The position numbers and the translations under genes were made by a program. A DNA stretch of 36,413 nt from an uncultured Clostridia bacterium (lineage in GTDB: Bacteria; Bacillota; Clostridia; Christensenellales; UBA1242), in the NCBI GenBank assembly GCA_944383385.1, contig CALWPI010000005.1, positions 1-36,413 of the forward strand, written 5' to 3'. Positions 1 to 8,710 of the stretch are shown here, in pieces. The notes beneath the pieces were generated by a model that saw nothing but the letters and a program-made list of their open reading frames with translations, was not told the origin of the DNA and did no database searches. How positions within the stretch are numbered: position 1 is the stretch's first letter; every line of letters starts with the position of its first letter.

Positions 1-152
1 CTAATATCAGTAAAAAGTCCGTTGAGATTTGCATTAATAGCAAATAGCACATCAAAATCCACCTTGCAATCAAAACAAGCCTTTTCTATATTGTTATATG
101 CTTTTTCAACATCATAATCGCCCATGAGCGGGATTACAAAACCAATTTTCAT
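1..152 (-). CDS. Partial N-terminus, possible family 2 glycosyltransferase
   Basis: The first 50 codons of a leftward gene are visible; the rest lies beyond the window edge. The ATG (150-152) is preceded by AAGGGG at a good distance, so the start is secure. The protein begins MKIGFVIPLMGDYD, then has a helix-like stretch (VEKAYNNIEKACFD), then FDVLFAINANLNG. A short hydrophobic strand ending in IP near the N-terminus, an early helix and a second strand ending in a small/polar turn resembles the opening of GT-A fold family 2 glycosyltransferases. No DxD motif is reachable in this fragment, so the family call is tentative. It has its own promoter and is not obviously part of the secretion locus. 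Confidence 0.45.
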   Translation of the reverse strand, partial: MKIGFVIPLMGDYDVEKAYNNIEKACFDCKVDFDVLFAINANLNGLFTDI

Positions 153-172
153 AATTGTCCCCTTATATGAGT

Positions 173-201
173 ATTATACAATTTTTTATCTTAAAATACA
201 A
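173..201 (-). promoter_or_regulatory. Promoter of the partial leftward gene
   Basis: Reading leftward, TTGTAT (196-201), 17-base spacer, TATAAT (173-178). The predicted transcript start lies a few bases before the AAGGGG ribosome binding site of the gene at 1-152. Confidence 0.6.
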
Positions 202-263
202 ATATTATGGTATATCTTTTATTTCGCAAATTTATATATTATATAAATCGACAATATTGAGCG

Positions 264-289
264 AAAAAAAAGAGTGGTTACCCACTCTT
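264..289 (-). terminator. Rho-independent terminator after the 78-residue gene
   Basis: Leftward transcript reads AAGAGTGG-GTAA-CCACTCTT followed by a run of T. The stop codon (288-290) sits at the base of the stem. Confidence 0.8.
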
Positions 290-524
290 AATCATCAACA
301 CCAGTTACGATATAATTTTTTATATTTTTCATATCTTCTAATGTCAATTTGTTTAATGACTCGCATGCTTGAGCAAAGGCGTTAAGAAATGAAGGTTTCA
401 CATCCTTTCTTTTCATTGCCACTTCTTTCATAGCATTGCTCACTTCGAGAACATGTTCTTTGGTGTCAATTTCAGTATTTTTAATGATATATTCAATAAT
501 ATCAAATTGATTTACTTCTTTCAT
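288..524 (-). CDS. Small unknown protein, 78 residues, co-regulated with T4SS genes
   Basis: A leftward gene of 78 codons. An upstream in-frame ATG at 539 exists, but GAGGT eight bases before the ATG at 522-524 favours the shorter form, starting MKEVNQFDIIEYII. The protein is charged, predicted mostly helical, with no membrane segment, signal peptide or Cys cluster; I recognise no family. Its promoter core is identical over 15 bases to those of virB4 and virB6, so it probably belongs to the same regulon. Possible roles are regulator, chaperone or effector accessory, but the sequence does not show which. It ends in its own terminator and is the last leftward gene of the locus. Confidence 0.7.
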   Translation of the reverse strand: MKEVNQFDIIEYIIKNTEIDTKEHVLEVSNAMKEVAMKRKDVKPSFLNAFAQACESLNKLTLEDMKNIKNYIVTGVDD

Positions 525-540
525 AACTACCTCACACAAT

Positions 541-570
541 TATTTTACTACATAAATAAATATTTTTCAA
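541..570 (-). promoter_or_regulatory. Promoter of the 78-residue gene, T4SS-type core
   Basis: Leftward: TTGAAA (565-570), 17 bases, TAAAAT (542-547). The core TTATGTAGTAAAATA (541-555) is identical to those before virB4 (8525-8539) and virB6 (11446-11460). Confidence 0.65.
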
Positions 571-577
571 TACCTAT

Positions 578-1102
578 TTATAACAAAACATCATTTATTG
601 CACTTTCACATTGGTCAAGAAAATTTTCAAATGAGTAAAACGATTTGTTTTTAGCCTCTGCGAAATAATATATTAGTGACATATATGGGTCGTTTGATGT
701 ATTGACACTAAATGTTGGAATTTTGACCATAACATCTAATTTTAGTCTATTTATATAAGTATCAATTCTTTTTAGAACACGCATCGTGGCTTGTGTCTCT
801 ATAACATAACTCTTGCTAAACAAAGAGGTGTTAAAGTTGCGAATAAAATAGTTCGCATAGTCAGATAGATTGCCAATGTTGTTGTCATTCAAGCAACTAG
901 ACACACGCGCATAAATGCCGACCTCTCTTTCATATCTCTCAAAATCATAATCTGCATATTTATCAGACAGTGCTTCCATTTTTTTATGATAAATATCCGT
1001 TATATATAATGCAGTCTCAATTTTGATGATATTATACAAGTCATTGGCCATAATGCCAGTTGGCACATAATTATATAGATTGCGAAACTTGTATTCGCTC
1101 AT
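578..1102 (-). CDS. Unknown 174-residue protein, coupled to the giant repeat protein
   Basis: The start ATG at 1102 has AAGGGG upstream and follows the stop of the 1521-residue gene by only 13 bases, so the two are surely cotranscribed. The protein is soluble, helix-rich and Tyr-rich, with no signal peptide or transmembrane segment. Its residues 63-69, IYARVSS, match IYARLSS at residues 65-71 of the giant protein next door. Both are preceded by an LSxxKY-like stretch, so it may share a short N-terminal domain with it. I recognise no known family. Context suggests a cytoplasmic partner of the giant protein or of the secretion ATPases; this is inference. No terminator is evident downstream, so the transcript may run on into the 78-residue gene. 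Confidence 0.7.
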   Translation of the reverse strand: MSEYKFRNLYNYVPTGIMANDLYNIIKIETALYITDIYHKKMEALSDKYADYDFERYEREVGIYARVSSCLNDNNIGNLSDYANYFIRNFNTSLFSKSYVIETQATMRVLKRIDTYINRLKLDVMVKIPTFSVNTSNDPYMSLIYYFAEAKNKSFYSFENFLDQCESAINDVLL

Positions 1103-1115
1103 TTTTTATCCCCTT

Positions 1116-4100
1116 TTAATTATTGTTAGTTAATTCGTTTTCGTTAATCTTTAATAATGCAAAAAACTTTTTGTTTAATTTGATGTTATTCAAATTGCCT
1201 GTAATTTGCAAATTAAATTGTTTATTCAAATAATCTACAAATTCGTTATTGTTCATTCTACTGATTTTTTCTTTGTTTTCAATAAAGTGACTTTTTAATC
1301 TTTCGGCAGCGATATCACTCAAAGAGATTGTGATTTCACCATTGTGGACTTTGACCTTGCCTTTTACTTCAACAGCAAATTGTTGACGTCTTTGCAAATC
1401 TTTCATTGCATTCTCTGGACTTATAAATTCGCCTTTGATTGCAGCATTTTGTGTCACGTGCGAAACAAAATTCATAAAGTCTTTTTTGAGTGTTGGACTA
1501 TCTTTTTTGCTTTCGTCCAGCATAATGCCATAATTTGCATAAAGATAATTATAAAACTCTTCAGATGTATTAATATATTCCAAATCTTTTTCGTTTGCAA
1601 GCAATCTTTGCATCTTGCCTACTGTTTCAGTATTTATCTCCAACATATTATTTTCTTTTTCTGCAATTGATTGGCTGATAGAATCCAAAACATTTTGATG
1701 CAAATCACTAGATTGCAATTGTGATTCATTCACTTTGACACCAAAATTGATTAGCAAATAATTTGCAAATTGTTTGTTATCCATTTGTTTAAGAAGATTG
1801 TCATCCAATAATAATTGACGTCTTAATAATATCAAAGTTTCCTTTGGTACATTTACGATGCCAGTTTGACTGCCTTCGTTATTCCTTTTGATTTCTTCAA
1901 GAATTTTTTCTCTTGCATCTTCTTTGTCCTTGTCAGGAGAGACATATAGCACACTTATTGCATGATTGTCCAGTTGCCACTTAAATTGTTTTGCATGCGA
2001 AATTTTGTTCCCTTCAACATCATCTTGTGGAACAAACTTCATTTGATATTTTTCTAACAATGTTTTGTCAAAACTATCATCATCCAATTTGTCCCAACCA
2101 TTTTTCTCATATTCCCATTTAATGTCGTCTATCATTTTGCTGTTTTGGAATAATTGACCTTGTTGAATTCGCAAATCTCGAATAACATTTTCTCTTTCTT
2201 TTTTCGACAAAGAGTTTTTAAGTCCTTTGTTCAATTCTTTCAAATGTTGTTTGAGCGTTTCACTTGAAGACGTGTCTATTTCAACACCTTCTTTTTCTAG
2301 TTGCCTTATGTCTTTGTCTGTTAATTCGCTAACTTTTTTGTCCTTTAATCTATCAACAGCACTCTGTTCTTTAAACTCGCCATAGTTCATAATAGTGCCG
2401 TCTTTTTGATATTGATTGCTTAATTCTTGATACAAATTGTTGCTTGTTCTAACTTTTTCGTTAGAAATATTGACACCGTATAAAGACAATCTATATGCAA
2501 TTTCTTCATTGCTCATGCTAGTAGTAGACTCTTCTTCAATATATTTTAATAATAAATTTCCAGCATTTTTGTCTATAACTACATTTTGTATATTCTTGTC
2601 ATTATCGTCACGTTTTCTGTCAGCAAGCGCAATCTTTTTGGCAAGCACTTCTTTGCAAATAAATGTATCTAGATTTGTTGTCCTTACATTGAGAATACCA
2701 GAAGTCAAACCTTCTGTTATAAAATCTACAAGAGAATTTTTGCTATCTATTTTGTCATAATCAATTATGATACCAAATTTTTTGTACAAGTTGTCTGCCA
2801 GTGTCTTATTGTCAATAGTTGGATCTAGTAGATTATTTGCCTTTAATTCATTTTCCAACAACTTAATATTCTCACTCGTCAATGAAACAATGTGATTGGC
2901 TGATTGTTTGCCCAATTCTTCTACAACACTATATTTTGCAAGCTCTTCGTCGTGTTGTTTTTTGTTGTATCTTTCTGGTGTAACCAAATATCCTTCGATA
3001 TATATTGTTGAGTTGTCATTATCATTATTAAATGCGTCTAATATGATTTGCATCTTCTTATAATCATCTTCACTTTGCAAATTTAATACAATTCCAAATG
3101 TTACATTTAGAGCATTTGCCAATGTTGTAACATCAATGTTTTTGAAATCATATGCGTGAGATTCCAAAACCATTTTCATGCTCTTTCTAGTAGCAGCATC
3201 AATAACAACCATTGTTTTATTATCAACAAAAGTTATATTCTTTTGCAAAGCATTGCATATTGAGTCTACTTGTCTATACTCTTGTTTGTGCTCTGCATCA
3301 TATTGTCTAGCTCCAATTTCGACTAATCTAGCAAAAGCTTTGTTGTTTGATTCCATCTCCTTCATTTTTGCAAGTTTCTTTTTGTTGCGTTCCAAAATCT
3401 TTTGCGAGAAAATTTGCAAATCTTTTGATGTTAATCTAACGGTTGCTTCAACTTCGCCAGCATAATGGTCAACGATATTTTCTTTTGCATCGTCTTTTTC
3501 TAGTTCTTTGTTGTCTTTTTCTAATTCACCCTTAAATATGCTTACGACCTTTTTCCAATCGTCTTCGCTCAAAATATTATTAGAAATCATATATTCGTGC
3601 ATTCTATCGCCAATCGCAAGAGCTGGGTTGCCCAGTTTAGAAACTTCGCTAACAGCGTATGATATTTTTTGATTGACATCAGCAGTTCTTATAAGACTGA
3701 CATTTATCATATCCTTCAATCTATCAAATATGGTATCACGAACAACGTTATTGCCTTTTGAAGCAGAATAACTCTGCATTTTGTTGACGAATCCCATTAC
3801 TTCGTTAGGAGTATGGTTTTCAATAATATATTTTGCAAGCGCACTTTTTTCTTGGTTTTGACCATTGTCTCTCTTTTGTGTTTTTTCTCTATCAACATAT
3901 CTTAGTACTTTTTGATATTCTTCATCACCACCCAAGAATTGCTTTGCATAATAATTTCTGTCTGCTTGCAATATATTTGAAATATCTATTGATTGATATA
4001 CCAACTGGAAAGTTGTACTTTTCAAAATGTCTCTACAATCTCCATAAGCAGAAATATTTTTTACATATGACTCACGTATATCAAAATTGAATTTGTTTTT

Positions 4101-5681
4101 CAATACTGGATTGTTGTTTACTTCACTCAATGTATCTTTTGCAGCATCAATTATTGGTTGTGTGCCATTTTCAATTGATTTTTGATATACGATATTTTCT
4201 ACTAATGCATTTTCGTATAGACTAAAATTATTTTCTGCATCTAACAAATCTTTGTTAGATTCGTCTTTTACTATTGATTTGCATTTTTGTATGGCTTCAA
4301 AATTCTTTTGTGAAATATCCAATTCATAGCCAAATAAGTCATTGATTTCATCAACGTCAACGAGATTATTACCGTATAAGTAGGTATACAATTCTTTTGA
4401 TTGTTTGTTTTCTATTGACGCAATTTTGGATAATATTGATTTTTGTTCGTTAGAGACATTGGCCATTAATCCAATATCAAAAGCCTTCTTTGAGACATAT
4501 TCATCTAAAAACTGTGGTATCAAAATACGATTTTCAAAATCTTTGACTACGGAATCTAATAGTGCTGCACGCAAGTCAGATTGTTGAGCGTCATCTAGGA
4601 TATCTTCTTCTGCTATTTGGTCTAACAATACATCTAGATGTGATACGTCTTCTTTAATTTTTCTCTTAATAGCATCCCAATCAATTTCTCTAAATTTGAT
4701 ATTATCTTTTGATTTTTTGGTTTTTTGTACGATTTGTGGAGTGCCGTCAACTAATCCAATTTGAGTGTCTTTCATTTTTTCCATTATCATACTTTTGCAA
4801 TTATTAATTTGTGCAATGATATGATTAACGTAATCATTAGAGCTACTATATTGTTGTAGTTGAGATTGTAGCGCATCAAATTTTTCTTTTGATATTAATT
4901 CTTTTTCCAAAGCATTTTCAAAAGACTGTGCATCAATAGCCTTTTCTTTTAGAATTGATTTTTCTTTTTTCTTTAATGTTTGTCTTTCAAAATGGTCAAT
5001 TAGTGCCGACTCAAAATAAACACTTTGTGAATCAATAAAATCACCAACTATGCCATTTAACATTTCATCTTTAGAATAAAACTGTTGTTTGTATTTTTCA
5101 AATTCTTTTCTAATTTCTTCATTTTTCAAATATTTAGTAAAATCACAAGCCTTTGACACAAAAATTTGAATATGTGGTGTTGCTTTTGATTCTTCTAAAT
5201 TGTCTGACGTTTTTAACAGTACATTAACATCGATATATGGAGCAATATCTTTGTCTAATATTGTATTATTCAACAAAACTTTTTTAAGATTTTTTGCATA
5301 AACGTATGGAGCATTATTTACTGCATTTTGAACACATTCATTTTGCAAATTATATATCATTGACGCTATTTCTTGTCTTTTAATATTGAGTGCATTAAAA
5401 ACATTTGATTTGTTTATCAAATTGTCATAAACGCCTTCAATCAAACGCACCCATCTATTTGAAGACACAGAAGACAAACGAGCATAAATCTCGCTATCAT
5501 CAAGTATATCATTTATGTCATATCCAAAAACGTCTTCACCTATTTTTTCTTCAAAAATTTCGTTTATTTTAGACTTATATTTATCATTAGAAAGTTCACG
5601 AAAATTTAATTTGGCATCACTTTTGATAGATTGTTGTAGTTTTTCGATTAAAAATTCGTATATGGTTCTTTTTGTTGCCAT
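1116..5681 (-). CDS. Giant cytoplasmic repeat protein of the T4SS locus, unknown function
   Basis: A 1521-residue leftward gene. An upstream ATG at 5729 exists, but GGGGG just before the ATG at 5679-5681 supports the start MATKRTIYEFLIEKLQQ. There is no signal peptide or transmembrane segment; composition is rich in Lys, Asn, Asp, Glu and Gln, with long helical or coiled-coil-like stretches. Residues about 823-1520 contain six degenerate units of about 60 residues (see the repeat entry), interrupted by a charged linker at about 1100-1270. I see no HUH or Tyr relaxase motif, no Walker motifs and no protease signature. It lies between virB4 and two small unknown genes. It could be a secreted effector, a scaffold or a DNA-processing factor. 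Very large poorly conserved cytoplasmic proteins do accompany some Gram-positive T4SS loci, but I cannot assign a function. Confidence 0.85.
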   Translation of the reverse strand: MATKRTIYEFLIEKLQQSIKSDAKLNFRELSNDKYKSKINEIFEEKIGEDVFGYDINDILDDSEIYARLSSVSSNRWVRLIEGVYDNLINKSNVFNALNIKRQEIASMIYNLQNECVQNAVNNAPYVYAKNLKKVLLNNTILDKDIAPYIDVNVLLKTSDNLEESKATPHIQIFVSKACDFTKYLKNEEIRKEFEKYKQQFYSKDEMLNGIVGDFIDSQSVYFESALIDHFERQTLKKKEKSILKEKAIDAQSFENALEKELISKEKFDALQSQLQQYSSSNDYVNHIIAQINNCKSMIMEKMKDTQIGLVDGTPQIVQKTKKSKDNIKFREIDWDAIKRKIKEDVSHLDVLLDQIAEEDILDDAQQSDLRAALLDSVVKDFENRILIPQFLDEYVSKKAFDIGLMANVSNEQKSILSKIASIENKQSKELYTYLYGNNLVDVDEINDLFGYELDISQKNFEAIQKCKSIVKDESNKDLLDAENNFSLYENALVENIVYQKSIENGTQPIIDAAKDTLSEVNNNPVLKNKFNFDIRESYVKNISAYGDCRDILKSTTFQLVYQSIDISNILQADRNYYAKQFLGGDEEYQKVLRYVDREKTQKRDNGQNQEKSALAKYIIENHTPNEVMGFVNKMQSYSASKGNNVVRDTIFDRLKDMINVSLIRTADVNQKISYAVSEVSKLGNPALAIGDRMHEYMISNNILSEDDWKKVVSIFKGELEKDNKELEKDDAKENIVDHYAGEVEATVRLTSKDLQIFSQKILERNKKKLAKMKEMESNNKAFARLVEIGARQYDAEHKQEYRQVDSICNALQKNITFVDNKTMVVIDAATRKSMKMVLESHAYDFKNIDVTTLANALNVTFGIVLNLQSEDDYKKMQIILDAFNNDNDNSTIYIEGYLVTPERYNKKQHDEELAKYSVVEELGKQSANHIVSLTSENIKLLENELKANNLLDPTIDNKTLADNLYKKFGIIIDYDKIDSKNSLVDFITEGLTSGILNVRTTNLDTFICKEVLAKKIALADRKRDDNDKNIQNVVIDKNAGNLLLKYIEEESTTSMSNEEIAYRLSLYGVNISNEKVRTSNNLYQELSNQYQKDGTIMNYGEFKEQSAVDRLKDKKVSELTDKDIRQLEKEGVEIDTSSSETLKQHLKELNKGLKNSLSKKERENVIRDLRIQQGQLFQNSKMIDDIKWEYEKNGWDKLDDDSFDKTLLEKYQMKFVPQDDVEGNKISHAKQFKWQLDNHAISVLYVSPDKDKEDAREKILEEIKRNNEGSQTGIVNVPKETLILLRRQLLLDDNLLKQMDNKQFANYLLINFGVKVNESQLQSSDLHQNVLDSISQSIAEKENNMLEINTETVGKMQRLLANEKDLEYINTSEEFYNYLYANYGIMLDESKKDSPTLKKDFMNFVSHVTQNAAIKGEFISPENAMKDLQRRQQFAVEVKGKVKVHNGEITISLSDIAAERLKSHFIENKEKISRMNNNEFVDYLNKQFNLQITGNLNNIKLNKKFFALLKINENELTNNN
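1141..3213 (-). repeat. Six degenerate 60-residue protein repeats inside the giant protein
   Basis: Units begin near nt 3213, 2895, 2590, 1865, 1653 and 1340 (residues about 823, 929, 1031, 1273, 1343 and 1447). Each starts with a short hydrophobic strand and a helix of the type LTSENIKLLENEL. Then follows a motif like MDNKQFANYLLINFGVKV, and usually a Ser/Asn-Leu turn and another helix. Examples of the core are NKTLADNLYKKFGIII, MSNEEIAYRLSLYGVNI, TSEEFYNYLYANYGIML and MNNNEFVDYLNKQFNLQI. The repeat is visible at protein level only; the DNA copies have diverged. Confidence 0.65.
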
Positions 5682-5713
5682 TTTTCCCCCAAAAAAACAA
5701 GAAATAAAATGTC

Positions 5714-5728
5714 TGCACACTTTGTGCA
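5714..5728. promoter_or_regulatory. Inverted repeat in the leader of the giant-protein gene
   Basis: TGCACA-CTT-TGTGCA is a perfect inverted repeat with six-base arms. It lies about 33 bases upstream of the start at 5681 and just downstream of two overlapping TATAAT-like boxes (about 5730-5745 on the reverse strand). It could be an operator or a leader hairpin. No convincing -35 at normal spacing was found. Confidence 0.35.
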
Positions 5729-5814
5729 TTATATAATATTATAATATCACTTTTTATAATATTAAGCAATATATTTGCAATTATACATATACACGTTTAT
5801 TCCAATAATATCTA

Positions 5815-5842
5815 ACAAAAAAGAGAGTAACATTACTCTCTT
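5815..5842 (-). terminator. Terminator at the 3' end of virB4
   Basis: Leftward: AAGAGAGTAA-TG-TTACTCTCTT then a T-rich tail. The virB4 stop codon (5833-5835) lies within the stem. Confidence 0.85.
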
Positions 5843-8484
5843 ATTTCAAACATTGCACGCACTGTGGATAATGCCTCAATTTGAAGTATTGTTCTATTCA
5901 TTGCACCAATAATCAAGAAACACTGTCCAACGCCGGCTGTGACAATTTGGTCTTTTTCTTCGTCATTTATACCACCAGCATTTCGATACAATTCCACAAG
6001 GTCAGTAACGTCATTAGGTGATAGTGAGAATATCATTGAATACAAGCTTGCATTGATAACAGCAGTTGATTGACGAGCAATCTCTTCCGAGCCCACAAAG
6101 TCTTTTATGTTCTGCGTAATGATGATTTGCATTCCATGATATTTACGAATACGTTTTGCCATATTTGCCATAAAGTCAAGAGCAATTGGATATTTTGGGT
6201 TAATAAACACGTGCGCTTCATCGACTGCAACAATTATTCTACGATACTCATACTCTTTCTTTTGCGAGCCAAAATATTTGTCATTGAAGTCTTTGTTTTT
6301 ACTAATTTCGTTGTCAAGATACTTAAAGACAAGCAACATTTGAGCATTTGTGATAACGTCGTTTCTATTATTTATCAATGAACGGAAACTGAAACAAACA
6401 AAGTTTTCGTTTGTAACAATACTTGTTGGTCCATTCCAAAGGTTTGAGTTTCTGCCACCTGTTGCAAATTTTTCAACATATATTCTAATTGTTTGCAAGT
6501 TTGATTTTTGATAAGGGTCTTGTTCGTCTTTTAGTTCGTTATCAATAACTGTAATAAGGTCATCAAAGATTGGAAAGTCTTCTGGTTCCAATGCTTCTAG
6601 TCTTGTTGAACGGTCAATATTTTTCATCGCATAAAGTTTGACCACGAGTGCATTTAGTTTTTCAAACGCATCCGAACTCATACCAGGCAAAATCAATCTA
6701 AAAAATTGTTCTAGGAATTGCAAATGCTCATTATATGAGTCAGCGCTCTCTCCTTCTTCATCTTGTAGTGTAGTAAAAATATGGAAAGGATTGAATATAC
6801 CATTTGTAGAGTTGCCAACATCAATAATCTTCCCATTAAGGCTGTGACATAATGTTTCATACTCATTTTCTGGGTCTAGAATAAATATTCTAGTATTATC
6901 GGCCGCAAGGTTGGTAAGAAGCGTCTTTGTAGCAAAAGATTTTCCACTACCAGATTTGCCGACAATAACCATATTACTATTTGCACGATTTTTGTTTCTA
7001 ATAAAGAAATTTGTAAACACAGGATATTCATTGTATCCCAAATAAAATCCTTTGTCGTCTTGCAATGCACTTGAAATAAATGGAAACATTGCTGCAATAC
7101 TAGAAGTGTGAATACCACGTTGATAATATGTCAATTTGTCTAGTCTACTTGGTGATGCTGAAATAAATGCATCAACTTGACGTCCAAAGTTTTCTGTATA
7201 ACGAAAACCATTTTGTTTGAGTTGTGCACGCACCTCTTTTTTCTGGTCATCTTCACAAACAATGTGCATATTGACGTTAAACAAGTTTTCTGTGCTATTT
7301 TTGAGACTTGCCAAAAGATTTGTCAATGTCTCTCTATGAGTTGTGAGCGCAATCTTGTCGCCTTCCGCAAAAGCCTTTCTCATCTTTGCATCAACTTCCA
7401 TAATTGATTTGTCGAGCATTTTTTCTGCTTCGTATTTGCCTAATGGCTCAATATTGACAACAACACGTGATTTGTCTAGTTCAAACAATGGATAAGCCCA
7501 CGCATCTGGCACATATATTGGATATTCGCTAATTGTAAATGTTCTATACAAAACACCATCAATATTGGTATTTGTACTGTTGAATCTCACTTTGTCAGGA
7601 CGAGTCCATTTGATTTGGTCTTCGTATGTCAAAAGGTCCAAATCTCTTTCGTCAAAATTACTATTATAATTTGATTTCAAAAATACTAGTAAATCACGAC
7701 CCGTCACCATATCGCTCTCAATTGGAGTGGACGAACTTGCAAGAGAAGAAATCATACCTTGGATTGTTGATTGCAAAAGTTCTCTATCTTTGTCATAAAC
7801 AACAATGTAATAGTGTGTCTTCAAAACTTTATTTTCATAATTGAGCATTTTGAGTGTAGCCAATCTTTCTTGGAATATTGGTTCACGTGCTTCAACTTCG
7901 ATGCTATTATACAATCCTCTATCAGCCATATCAAGCAATGTGTTGTATTTGTCATCTTCAAATGATTGCATTGCGTCAAGAATCATAGGTTTTTTGATTT
8001 TTATAATGGACATCCTTTGATTGATTGACAATCTATGAATAGCGTTTGTCATAGTCCTTATGACACTTGTTCTTTTTTCTTCATCAAGCAAGAAAAACTC
8101 AATTGGCTTGACTTCTAATACCATGCCATAATATTCGCCATAATCAATATACGTATCGTTCTTGATTCCTTCATATGGCAAAATTCTTTTTATGTCATGG
8201 TTTTTGTTAGTAAATTTTTTCTCATATTCTTTTTGAAAAGCAAGAAATCTAAAAGCCAAAACAACACTATAATATAGTTTGACACCATCAGCAACTGGCA
8301 CAAATAACATACACCACATTGCAATGAATGCAAATCCTATCAAGATATGATATGGAATATTTGAAAAGAAAATAAGCATTGATAGAAGTATTCCTATCAA
8401 CCCAATGATAATGTCACCAATAGTAACATTTTTATATAACTCGAGTTTCATTTTTGTTCTACGAGGTATAAATCTTGCTGCCAT
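5833..8484 (-). CDS. virB4: VirB4-family T4SS ATPase with N-terminal membrane segment
   Basis: This is the VirB4/TrbE/TraE-type ATPase that powers assembly and substrate transfer at the inner membrane. The 883-residue protein starts MAARFIPRRTK with AGGAGA upstream. Residues about 20-85 hold two hydrophobic helices (IIIGLIGILLSMLIFF and a second ending LFVP), resembling a fused VirB3/PrgI-like membrane domain. Walker A is GKSGSGKS at 509-516; FILDPENEYE follows about 25 residues later. Walker B is VAVDEAHVFI with D755-E756, and ITQNIKDF follows as a sensor-like motif. Length is at the upper end of the usual 800-850, fitting the extra N-terminal segment. It has its own promoter and terminator, so it forms a single-gene unit next to virB6. 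Confidence 0.93.
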   Translation of the reverse strand: MAARFIPRRTKMKLELYKNVTIGDIIIGLIGILLSMLIFFSNIPYHILIGFAFIAMWCMLFVPVADGVKLYYSVVLAFRFLAFQKEYEKKFTNKNHDIKRILPYEGIKNDTYIDYGEYYGMVLEVKPIEFFLLDEEKRTSVIRTMTNAIHRLSINQRMSIIKIKKPMILDAMQSFEDDKYNTLLDMADRGLYNSIEVEAREPIFQERLATLKMLNYENKVLKTHYYIVVYDKDRELLQSTIQGMISSLASSSTPIESDMVTGRDLLVFLKSNYNSNFDERDLDLLTYEDQIKWTRPDKVRFNSTNTNIDGVLYRTFTISEYPIYVPDAWAYPLFELDKSRVVVNIEPLGKYEAEKMLDKSIMEVDAKMRKAFAEGDKIALTTHRETLTNLLASLKNSTENLFNVNMHIVCEDDQKKEVRAQLKQNGFRYTENFGRQVDAFISASPSRLDKLTYYQRGIHTSSIAAMFPFISSALQDDKGFYLGYNEYPVFTNFFIRNKNRANSNMVIVGKSGSGKSFATKTLLTNLAADNTRIFILDPENEYETLCHSLNGKIIDVGNSTNGIFNPFHIFTTLQDEEGESADSYNEHLQFLEQFFRLILPGMSSDAFEKLNALVVKLYAMKNIDRSTRLEALEPEDFPIFDDLITVIDNELKDEQDPYQKSNLQTIRIYVEKFATGGRNSNLWNGPTSIVTNENFVCFSFRSLINNRNDVITNAQMLLVFKYLDNEISKNKDFNDKYFGSQKKEYEYRRIIVAVDEAHVFINPKYPIALDFMANMAKRIRKYHGMQIIITQNIKDFVGSEEIARQSTAVINASLYSMIFSLSPNDVTDLVELYRNAGGINDEEKDQIVTAGVGQCFLIIGAMNRTILQIEALSTVRAMFEIRE

Positions 8485-8525
8485 TTTTATCTCCTATATA
8501 GACCACAGTCTTATAACTACTAATT

Positions 8526-8553
8526 ATTTTACTACATAATAAAGATATTACAA
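8526..8553 (-). promoter_or_regulatory. Promoter of virB4, T4SS-type core
   Basis: Leftward: TTGTAA (8548-8553), 16 bases, TAAAAT (8526-8531). The 15-base core TTATGTAGTAAAATA (8525-8539) is identical to those of the 78-residue gene and virB6. Confidence 0.65.
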
Positions 8554-8677
8554 AATAAAAATCATTATATCTTATATAATAAATTATACCTATTTACACC
8601 CATAATACACAAAATTTGTGATAAACGCATAAAAAAACTCTATAATAGTGTGTTATTCAAAAATTACAATCAAAAAA

Positions 8678-8705
8678 TAAAAAGACGGAATAATTCCGTC
8701 TTTTT
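8678..8705 (-). terminator. Terminator of the virB6-like gene
   Basis: AAAAAGACGGAAT-A-ATTCCGTCTTTTT forms a long symmetric stem immediately after the stop codon of the leftward gene, followed on the leftward strand by more T residues. Confidence 0.85.
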
Positions 8706-8710
8706 ATTTA

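Noticed and set aside
1141-3213. DNA-level tandem repeats in the giant gene
   Set aside because: The repeats are visible only in the protein; nucleotide copies are too diverged to count as DNA repeats.
1116-5681. Giant protein as a relaxase
   Set aside because: No HxH metal triad with an upstream catalytic Tyr, and no helicase or primase motifs could be seen.
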